A stretch of 6,462 nt of DNA from Desulfobacteraceae bacterium (lineage in GTDB: Bacteria; Desulfobacterota; DSM-4660; Desulfatiglandales; Desulfatiglandaceae): the NCBI GenBank assembly GCA_013203065.1, contig JABMQV010000489.1, positions 1-6,462 of the forward strand. Direction: 5' to 3'. The notes beneath the pieces are model-generated. The model did not search any database. It had not been told where the DNA came from and saw only the letters and a program-made list of their open reading frames with translations. The translations under genes and the position numbers were made by a program. Shown piece after piece: positions 1 to 4,820 of the stretch (position 1 is the first letter of the stretch; every line of letters starts with the position of its first letter).

Positions 1-2
1 GA

Positions 3-194
3 ATAGAATGCCTCTGCAGAATAGAGTTCGTCTTCGTTGGGCGCTGCGCCGTAATTGACATAGGCTTCGGTTATGATTCCAGGTTTAGCGCTCAGGTAAA
101 GGGTCCGCCAGTCGGACTGAAAAATTATGCCTTTTTCTGCTAAATTTATCAGAAACCACCCTTGAATGGCAAGCCGCAATATCCCGTCTTCTTC
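3..194 (-). pseudogene. Partial minus-strand reading frame, possibly a remnant of a sugar-transferase-like gene
   Basis: Read on the minus strand from 194 toward 3, the frame is open for 64 codons and continues past the left edge. It opens directly after an in-frame TGA (195-197), and there is no ATG or GTG anywhere in it. The only plausible starts are a TTG at 177-179 or later rare codons. The peptide has natural-looking composition and includes WRTLYLSAKPG followed by EAYVNYGAAPNEDELY. The pattern KPG, a few residues, VNYGA, then ED and a terminal YY/FY resembles the C-terminal part of bacterial polyprenyl-phosphate sugar transferases (KPGITGWAQVNY type). The usual upstream GDMSLVGPRP block is absent. 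I infer either a 5'-truncated remnant or a gene with a TTG start. Product identity is weak; the coding nature of the stretch is more likely than not. Confidence 0.4.
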
Positions 195-197
195 TCA

Positions 198-357
198 CGA
201 CCTTCAGCTGTTTTCTCGTCTGTTTGCCCCCGGCCGGGCTTTCTTATCGCCTTGAGAGCATTCAGAATTTTATTGACTTATTAAATAATTTGAGCTATTT
301 AGGATAAATAAACATAAGTAAAATGAACTAACCTAAAAATATTTTTTGAACCCTTTC
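198..357. other. Intergenic region, AT-rich in its right half
   Basis: No supportable reading frame lies here on either strand. The left part holds a GC-rich palindrome CCCGGCCGGG (229-238) followed by a short pyrimidine run. From about 262 the sequence becomes strongly AT-rich, as expected for a promoter region upstream of the lipoprotein gene. Confidence 0.6.
273..318 (+). promoter_or_regulatory. Candidate sigma-70 promoter region for the lipoprotein gene
   Basis: Two overlapping candidate pairs are visible in the AT-rich stretch. TTGACT (273-278) is a good -35 box, but its 17-bp-spaced partner TATTTA (296-301) is poor. TTGAGC (290-295) with CATAAG (313-318) has an exact 17-bp spacing and four of six matches in each box. 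Either would give a leader of roughly 45-65 nt before the ATG at 372. AT-rich DNA produces such matches by chance, so the assignment is tentative. Confidence 0.3.
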
Positions 358-371
358 AGGAGGATGAGAAG

Positions 372-947
372 ATGAAAAGGACAGGTATTTTTGTTTGCTT
401 TCTCATATTAGCGTCTTTACTCACGGCCGTTGGATGCTCTTATCAGCAGGATTTTGTAAAGGGTGAGGCAATCCAGTCGAGAGCAAGATGGACAGCCGTG
501 CTTCCCCTGGTGAACCTGACCTCTTATCCCAATGCCGGTAGGATCGTCGGGGATCTTCTGACCACGGAGTTATATGCTCTCACAGATTTCAAGATCATGG
601 AACGGACGGAGATGCTGGCAAAACTCAAGGGGGAGGAAGGCGATCTGGACGAGGTGCTGGACCGGGCGGTAGCCTTGAAGGTAGGCAAAAAACTGGGTGT
701 GGACACGATCATTTTCGGATCGGTCACGGAATACAGGTACAAGAGGGGGCTGGACGAAGACCCGGTCGTGGGAATCAATATCCGGATGTTGGATGTCAAG
801 AGCGACAAGGTCCTTTGGGTTGGCAGCAATTCGGGAACCGGAGGGTGTTTCTGGTTTTGCGAAGACTCCCTGAACCGGCTCGCACAAAAGACCTGTCACG
901 ACATGGTGGGGGCTATGCTGAAGGAGATCCGGAAGCAAAGCGGTTAG
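372..947 (+). CDS. CsgG-like outer-membrane or periplasmic lipoprotein
   Basis: This 191-residue protein starts with a positively charged N-terminus, a hydrophobic stretch (residues 6-20) and a lipobox-like A-V-G-C ending at Cys22, so lipidation by the Lgt/LspA route is expected. The mature part begins with WTAVLPLVNLT (40-50), then NAGRIVGDLLTTELYALTDFKIMERTEM (54-81), a helical segment, and GVDTIIFGSVTEYRY (109-123) leading to a strand pair INIRMLDVKSDKVLWVG. This is the layout of the CsgG / TolB-N-like / GNA1162 group of small lipoproteins: ALP-N opening, a hinge with an ER-TE motif, then D-x-I-I-x-G-S-V/I. At 191 residues it is shorter than curli secretin CsgG (about 260-280), so a curli pore is unlikely; a role in envelope or surface-structure assembly is only inferred. 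Cys159, Cys163 and Cys175 lie in the C-terminal part. AGGAGG at 358-363, 8 nt before ATG, fixes the start. No curli genes are adjacent. Confidence 0.8.
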   Translation: MKRTGIFVCFLILASLLTAVGCSYQQDFVKGEAIQSRARWTAVLPLVNLTSYPNAGRIVGDLLTTELYALTDFKIMERTEMLAKLKGEEGDLDEVLDRAVALKVGKKLGVDTIIFGSVTEYRYKRGLDEDPVVGINIRMLDVKSDKVLWVGSNSGTGGCFWFCEDSLNRLAQKTCHDMVGAMLKEIRKQSG

Positions 948-950
948 TTA

Positions 951-986
951 GTGCCTGAACGAAAACCCTGTTCAGGCACGATTTTA
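951..986 (+). terminator. Perfect 10-bp hairpin with a T-rich tail, likely terminator of the lipoprotein gene
   Basis: GTGCCTGAAC (951-960) and GTTCAGGCAC (970-979) form a perfect 10-bp stem with a 9-nt loop, three bases after the TAG stop codon. The tail GATTTTA is T-rich but lacks an unbroken T run, so termination may be imperfect. The same bases also belong to a larger inverted repeat that reaches 1086. Confidence 0.6.
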
Positions 987-1086
987 GATTTTAGATTTTA
1001 GATTTTGGATTAATGGAATTAATTCAAACTCACTAAAACCTCATGATTGATGTTGGGTTCGTTTTCATTTCGAGGTTTTCGTTCAG
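955..1086. repeat. 13-bp perfect inverted repeat bounding a 132-bp intergenic element
   Basis: CTGAACGAAAACC (955-967) is the exact reverse complement of GGTTTTCGTTCAG (1074-1086). The arms enclose the heptamer array, a 10-bp palindrome GAATTAATTC (1016-1025) and a nested 8-bp inverted repeat AAAACCTC (1035-1042) / GAGGTTTT (1072-1079). The left arm can alternatively fold into the local hairpin at 951-979, so two competing structures are possible. The layout would suit a small non-autonomous repeat element or a structured 3' UTR. I see no clear target-site duplication. Confidence 0.6.
980..1007 (+). repeat. Tandem heptamer array (GATTTTA x4)
   Basis: Four head-to-tail copies of a 7-mer lie at 980-986, 987-993, 994-1000 and 1001-1007. 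The first three are identical GATTTTA and the fourth is GATTTTG; a degenerate GATTA follows. The array begins on the base directly after the hairpin stem. Confidence 0.9.
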
Positions 1087-1115
1087 AGACTACATAATAC
1101 CATTATGGGGAAATT

Positions 1116-1271
1116 ATGATGATACGAACACCGACTCAAATGGAAGAGGATCAGATTAATTGGCTGAGGCTGCGAACTTTTGGTACTGTTGTTGACGATG
1201 TTGAATCACTCACCGGCACCTGGATAGTCAGACCCAAATTTCGGCTTGCAAAGACAGGGGGAAAAAGATGA
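1116..1271 (+). CDS. Possible 51-residue small protein, translationally coupled to the binding-protein gene
   Basis: An open frame of 51 codons starts at tandem ATGs (1116 and 1119) and ends in a TGA at 1269-1271 that overlaps the ATG of the next gene as ATGA, a classic arrangement for translational coupling. The product is soluble and mixed in charge (MEEDQINWLRLRTFGTVV near residues 9-26, basic tail KTGGKR), with no signal peptide or membrane segment. I do not recognise it. The upstream GGGG (1107-1110), 5 nt before the ATG, is only a weak ribosome binding site, which argues for caution. It could be a real leader peptide, a decayed gene end, or a chance frame. Confidence 0.35.
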   Translation: MMIRTPTQMEEDQINWLRLRTFGTVVDDVESLTGTWIVRPKFRLAKTGGKR

Positions 1272-1999
1272 TGAAGGTAATAATTGGGATACTTATGGTG
1301 CTGTGTGTCTCTGTATCGTCCTCCTACGGTGAGACCATTACACTTGGGGCCGAAAATGACTGGGTCCCCTACGCAAGAGCGGATGGGACCGGTCTGGCAA
1401 ACGAAATCATAGTAGCAGCCTTTAAGCGTGTGGGAATCGATGTGACGTTTAAGGTGCTGCCTTATAATCGGATCTTAAAACTGGTTGAATGGGGGGACCT
1501 GCTGGGCGGATTCAATGTTCCCTTGGATGAAGAAAGCAAAAAGAAATATGTTTTGGGCAACATGCCTCTTTATGATGCGGTATCGGCCTATTACCAAAAT
1601 AAAGCAAAACCGTTGAAAGGGAAAAACAGGGATGAATTGGTGAATAAAGAAAGGGTTGGCGTTGTGCTTGGCTATGGCTATGGGGATCATTTTCTGGGGG
1701 CGGTTGAGAAGGGAAACATTATTAAAGAGGTTTCCAAATCGGAAAAGACCAACCTCAAGAAACTGTCTGTGGGGCGAATTGATGCGACGATCATTTATGA
1801 TAAGACTGCCGCTGTCTTGCTTAAAGAATTGGGCCTTGAAGATAAGATAGCGATGGCATTTCAAAATGATACCATACCTATTTTTTTGGCCTTTTCAAAA
1901 AAGAATCCCAAGAGCCAACATTATGCCCATAAGCTGGATGAAGGGCTGGCCAAAATCAAACAGGATGGAACCTATCAGAAGATTATGGATTCATACTAA
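1268..1999 (+). CDS. Periplasmic solute-binding protein, family 3 (amino-acid-type)
   Basis: The 243-residue product has a Sec signal peptide: Lys3, a hydrophobic core at 4-16, and likely cleavage after S-Y-G (residue 21). The mature chain shows the SBP_bac_3 pattern: a first strand ETITLGAENDWVPYA (22-36), a G-x-x-x-E-I-I-x-x-A-F-K-R-V-G-I helix (41-57), VLPYNRILKLVEWGDLLGGF (63-82), and the second-lobe strand RVGVVLGYGYGD (129-140). IDATIIYDKTAAVLL (171-185) and a C-terminal helix ending GTYQKIMDSY complete the fold. Such proteins bind amino acids or similar small polar ligands in the periplasm, mostly for ABC importers. No permease or ATPase is adjacent, so this is an orphan copy, and the ligand cannot be read from sequence. 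AGGGGG (1256-1261), 6 nt before the ATG, serves as ribosome binding site; ATG 1271 is an equally possible start. Tandem stops TAA TAG close the frame. Codon use looks richer in AAA and AAT than in the MATE and peptidase genes. Confidence 0.85.
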   Translation: MMKVIIGILMVLCVSVSSSYGETITLGAENDWVPYARADGTGLANEIIVAAFKRVGIDVTFKVLPYNRILKLVEWGDLLGGFNVPLDEESKKKYVLGNMPLYDAVSAYYQNKAKPLKGKNRDELVNKERVGVVLGYGYGDHFLGAVEKGNIIKEVSKSEKTNLKKLSVGRIDATIIYDKTAAVLLKELGLEDKIAMAFQNDTIPIFLAFSKKNPKSQHYAHKLDEGLAKIKQDGTYQKIMDSY

Positions 2000-2051
2000 T
2001 AGACGGGGTGGTGGGGCTTTTTGCATTGCCTGTCCCGTTGCCTGTTTGCCC

Positions 2052-2081
2052 TTGACACACGTGAGGGGTTTTCCATATTCT
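2052..2081 (+). promoter_or_regulatory. Candidate sigma-70 promoter for the YfdX-family gene
   Basis: A perfect TTGACA (2052-2057) is followed by TATTCT (2076-2081) at 18-bp spacing, or CATATT (2074-2079) at 16 bp, each matching four of six -10 positions. Transcription would begin near 2088, giving a leader of about 90 nt. It lies in the gap after the binding-protein gene and points toward the next gene. Confidence 0.5.
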
Positions 2082-2114
2082 CATGTCAAATAAAATACGT
2101 TTTTATCACTCCCT

Positions 2115-2137
2115 GCACCCGCCCCGCGTGGCGGTGC
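2115..2137 (+). promoter_or_regulatory. GC-rich hairpin in the leader of the YfdX-family gene
   Basis: GCACCCGCC (2115-2123) pairs with GGCGGTGC (2130-2137) as an 8-bp stem with one bulged C and a 6-nt loop. It sits about 28 nt before the AGGAGG at 2165 and has no T run after it, so it is not a typical terminator. It might stabilise the mRNA or tune translation; that role is inferred. Confidence 0.4.
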
Positions 2138-2179
2138 GAGAACTGAAAGGAAAGCCATTATCATAGGAGGTGAATGCCA

Positions 2180-3154
2180 ATGAAGATAAAGAAAGCTCTA
2201 TTGTCTTGTTTCTTATGTTTATTTGTTTTCACGGGGCTGATTACCGCTCAGAGCGCCTTCAGCGCCAAGATAGAACAGAAGGTGACCATAATCCCTGCAA
2301 AGCCTCTTACGTATTCGGAACAGAAGCTGATTTCCTCTTTGGCGGTTAAGGTGCTGAAGCATATCGTAAAGGCCAGAGGCGATATACATGACAAGAATCC
2401 GAAGACTGCCAAGACGGAAATCAACCAGGCGCTGAAACTGATCGAGATCATCAGGGCCGGGCTTCCCACCACAAAGATAAAGGATTATATCTGGGTGGCA
2501 AAGAAACACCTTTCCTATGAGAACACCGACGAGGTTATGCCGGACCTGGTTCCTATCTATACGTCATTGGAAGCGGTGGAAGGTTTTATCCCCACTGAGG
2601 AAGTAAAGGAACACGTGGATAAGGCCCAAGAGGCACTGGGAGAGAAAGACAAGGAAAAGGCCAAGAAGGAACTGGCGCTTGCCGCTGCGGGTTTGGTGTT
2701 TGTAGAAATAGATTTGCCCCTGGGTTATACGGAACGGAAGGTGACCGAGGCCGCACATTTTCTTGCCAAGAATGAGGCGAAAAAGGCTGATGAGGCCCTC
2801 AAGGCTGCGGAAGAGGGTGTTCAGGTTATCTCTGTGGCCATCTATAACCCAGTGGTGCTTGCAGAGAAAAGCCTTTGGCAGGCGGCAGAGCAATATGCCA
2901 TGGGTAAGTACAAGGCGGCCGTGGTCGCCCTGAACAGGGCCAAGGAATATCTCAAGAAGGCCGCCAAAAAGGCGGATGAAAAGACAAAAGAAGAGATCGA
3001 TGAACTGAAAGGAAAGATCGATGATCTTGAGAAAAAATTAGATGATCTCGAAAAGAAGGCAGGAAAAGAGACAAAGGGCCTTAAGGAAGATATGAAGAAT
3101 GCTTGGGAAAAGACAAAGGGACTTTTCCACAAGACGGTCGACAAATTCAAGTAA
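2180..3154 (+). CDS. YfdX-family exported helical protein with C-terminal coiled coil
   Basis: The start is set at the second ATG. AGGAGG (2165-2170) is 9 nt from ATG 2180 but only 3 nt from the in-frame ATG 2174. The 324-residue product begins with a Sec signal peptide (MKIKK, hydrophobic 6-20, cleavage after F-S-A at residue 29). The mature protein is almost wholly helical. Residues 45-222 match the YfdX pattern: a helical hairpin with K-x-A-K-T-E-I-N-Q-A-L (75-85), DLVPIYTSL (122-130), a K-A-Q-E-A-L-G-E-K-D helix, then VFVEIDLPLGYTERKVTEAAHFL (173-195) and KADEALKAAEEGVQVISVAI (202-221). A further helical hairpin follows (224-263). From about 265 a Lys/Glu-rich heptad stretch (IDELKGKIDDLEKKLDDLEKK) forms a coiled coil, then an amphipathic tail to residue 324. 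E. coli YfdX (about 210 residues) is a periplasmic stress-related protein with chaperone-like reports; the extra tail is not typical of it. Exact function is unknown. Confidence 0.8.
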   Translation: MKIKKALLSCFLCLFVFTGLITAQSAFSAKIEQKVTIIPAKPLTYSEQKLISSLAVKVLKHIVKARGDIHDKNPKTAKTEINQALKLIEIIRAGLPTTKIKDYIWVAKKHLSYENTDEVMPDLVPIYTSLEAVEGFIPTEEVKEHVDKAQEALGEKDKEKAKKELALAAAGLVFVEIDLPLGYTERKVTEAAHFLAKNEAKKADEALKAAEEGVQVISVAIYNPVVLAEKSLWQAAEQYAMGKYKAAVVALNRAKEYLKKAAKKADEKTKEEIDELKGKIDDLEKKLDDLEKKAGKETKGLKEDMKNAWEKTKGLFHKTVDKFK

Positions 3155-3186
3155 CAATAGCATTGGCACAAAAGCGGTTGTTCAAT

Positions 3187-3226
3187 GGGCAGGGGGCCGG
3201 AAAATCCGTCTCCTGCTCATTTTTTT
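3187..3226 (+). terminator. Intrinsic terminator after the YfdX-family gene
   Basis: GGGCAGG (3187-3193) pairs with CCTGCTC (3212-3218) with one G-U. The stem continues inward with wobble pairs and CGGA (3198-3201) / TCCG (3205-3208) around an AAA loop, with one bulged base. Seven Ts (3220-3226) follow directly. It lies 32 nt after the TAA and separates this gene from the MATE gene. Confidence 0.8.
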
Positions 3227-3298
3227 GTGTTCCTGATCTGTAACGGTCTTGCCGGCAATTGGGGCCGGAGGGCGTGGCAAGGAATCGGTGCATCAACC

Positions 3299-4705
3299 AT
3301 GGAATACTTCAAGAATCGATGGGAGGAAGAGGGGGGCTATAAGGAATTCCTTGTCATCGCTGTTCCCCTTATCCTGAGCACGGGCGCCTGGTCGATCCAG
3401 CACTTTGTGGACAGGATGTTTCTTTCCTGGTATTCGCCCGACACCACAGCGGCTGCCATGCCGGCGGGCATTCTCAACTTCTCGATCATGAGCATCTTTA
3501 TCGGCACCGCGGCTTACACGAGCACCTTTGTCGCCCAGTACTATGGGGCCGGAAGATACCACAGAATCGGGCCGGCCCTGTGGCAGGGCATTTATGTGTC
3601 GGTTCTTGGCGGTCTGGTCCTGGTCTGCCTCATCCCCTTTGCACGCCCCATCTTCAGCCTGGTGGGTCACGAGCCGGTGGTGCAGGCCCATGAAGTGGTT
3701 TACTTCCAGATCCTTTGTCTTGGCGGGGCACCGGTAATTGCCGCTTCTGCCATGGCCGGGTTCTTCTCCGGCAGGGGGAAGGCTTGGCCCGTTATGTGGG
3801 TGAACATGTCTTCAACGGCCCTCAACCTCCTGATGGACTACGCACTGATATTCGGCAATTGGGGTTTCCCCGAGATGGGGATCAAAGGGGCAGGCATTGC
3901 CACGGTGCTATCAGGTCTCTTTTCATTCCTCATGTATATGGCACTGATATCTGCAAGGTCGCATAACAAGACATACAGGACCCTTTCGGGGTGGCGGTTG
4001 GAGAAGGGGCTCTTCTTTCGACTGGTGCGTTTCGGTTTTCCCGTGGGAGTTCAGTTTTTCCTGGATATGGCGGGGTTTACCATATTTATCCTTCTGGTTG
4101 GACGTCTGGGGACGACCAGTCTTGTGGCCACAAATATTGCATTTAGTATCAGCACGCTTGTTTTTATGCCAATGATAGGTTCGGGCATCGCCGTATCGGT
4201 GCTCGTGGGTCAGTATCTGGGGAAGGACAGGCCTCTGGTGGCACAAAGGAGTGTTTATTCAGCGTTCCATCTGACCTTTGTCTATATGGCCGGCATCGCC
4301 ATCGCATACGTGTCAGTCCCGGATATCTTTGTGGCCCCCTTTGCGGCGCAGGCAGACCCCGCACGTTTTGCCGAGATCTACAGACTTACCGTGATTCTCT
4401 TGAGGTTTGTGGCGGTCTATTCCGTCTTTGACACCCTGAACATGGTCTTTGCCGCTGCCGTGAAAGGTGCCGGGGATACCCGTTATGTGATGGTCGTGGT
4501 TGCAATCATATCCCTGCTCGTGCTCATTATTCCAACCTACCTAACGGTCATTATCCTCGACTGGGGCCTGATGTTCGCCTGGGTTATTGCTTCGGCCTAT
4601 GTGATCATACTCGGGTTTGTGTTCTATTTTCGTTTTCTCGGGGGAAAATGGAAGGACATGCGGGTGATCGAACGCCACTCCGGAACGTCCAGTTTATCGC
4701 CATGA
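3299..4705 (+). CDS. MATE-family multidrug / sodium- or proton-coupled efflux transporter
   Basis: This 468-residue inner-membrane protein has the size and roughly twelve hydrophobic segments of the MATE family (MatE domain twice), which exports cationic drugs or metabolites by Na+ or H+ antiport. The first half opens with EFLVIAVPLILSTGAWSIQHFVDRMFLSW (16-44) and VAQYYGAGR (78-86). It continues with SGRGKAWP (157-164) and the highly characteristic NLLMDYALIFGNWGFPEMGIKGAGIAT (176-202). The second half repeats the design: RFGFPVGVQFFLD (244-256), VGQYLGKDRP (303-312) and AAAVKGAGDTRYV (385-397). The open frame reaches back to an ATG at 3185, but that would translate the terminator hairpin and add a polar, unconserved segment, so ATG 3299 is chosen. 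Its ribosome binding site is weak: AAGGA at 3279-3283 is 15 nt away. Substrate cannot be predicted. Confidence 0.9.
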   Translation: MEYFKNRWEEEGGYKEFLVIAVPLILSTGAWSIQHFVDRMFLSWYSPDTTAAAMPAGILNFSIMSIFIGTAAYTSTFVAQYYGAGRYHRIGPALWQGIYVSVLGGLVLVCLIPFARPIFSLVGHEPVVQAHEVVYFQILCLGGAPVIAASAMAGFFSGRGKAWPVMWVNMSSTALNLLMDYALIFGNWGFPEMGIKGAGIATVLSGLFSFLMYMALISARSHNKTYRTLSGWRLEKGLFFRLVRFGFPVGVQFFLDMAGFTIFILLVGRLGTTSLVATNIAFSISTLVFMPMIGSGIAVSVLVGQYLGKDRPLVAQRSVYSAFHLTFVYMAGIAIAYVSVPDIFVAPFAAQADPARFAEIYRLTVILLRFVAVYSVFDTLNMVFAAAVKGAGDTRYVMVVVAIISLLVLIIPTYLTVIILDWGLMFAWVIASAYVIILGFVFYFRFLGGKWKDMRVIERHSGTSSLSP

Positions 4706-4785
4706 ACTTATTGAGAACTTACGGGTCATTTTGTCGTTTGAGGTTCGGATTTGGCTGTCCGAAGCGTAGGATCTCCGAGCAGGAG

Positions 4786-4817
4786 GCCTGAACATGACTT
4801 TTCGTTCGGGTATTTTA
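4786..4817 (+). terminator. Weak candidate terminator between the convergent MATE and M16 genes
   Basis: CCTGAAC (4787-4793) pairs with GTTCGGG (4804-4810) as a 7-bp stem with one G-U and a 10-nt loop, followed by TATTTTA on the plus strand. It lies 81 nt after the MATE stop codon. On the minus strand no T run follows, so it would serve the plus-strand transcript. A second small stem, TTCGGA (4744-4749) / TCCGAA (4758-4763), lies upstream without a T run. Confidence 0.4.
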
Positions 4818-4820
4818 ACC

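Noticed and set aside
226..246. GC-rich palindrome followed by a pyrimidine run, resembling a terminator
   Set aside because: No plus-strand gene ends upstream and the run is broken (TTTCTTA). On the minus strand no T run follows.
524..938. Two minus-strand open frames opposite the lipoprotein gene
   Set aside because: They mirror a well-supported gene with lipobox and strong ribosome site, and their products have no recognisable features.
1475..1864. Minus-strand 129-codon frame opposite the binding-protein gene, and a 64-codon plus-strand frame at 1656-1850
   Set aside because: Both lie wholly inside the solute-binding-protein gene in other frames and have no family-like content.
1866..2093. 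75-codon plus-strand frame running past the binding-protein stop
   Set aside because: Most of it is an out-of-frame overlap with the binding-protein end. The remainder is Cys/Pro-rich noise across the promoter region, with no ribosome site.
2219..3171. Several minus-strand frames opposite the YfdX gene, including a Ser/Phe-rich one at 2842-3171
   Set aside because: The Ser/Phe richness is what Lys/Glu codons give when read in reverse; these are shadow frames.
3293..4364. Alternative frames within the MATE gene on both strands
   Set aside because: The MATE protein is continuous, full length and rich in family motifs; the others overlap it entirely and lack motifs.
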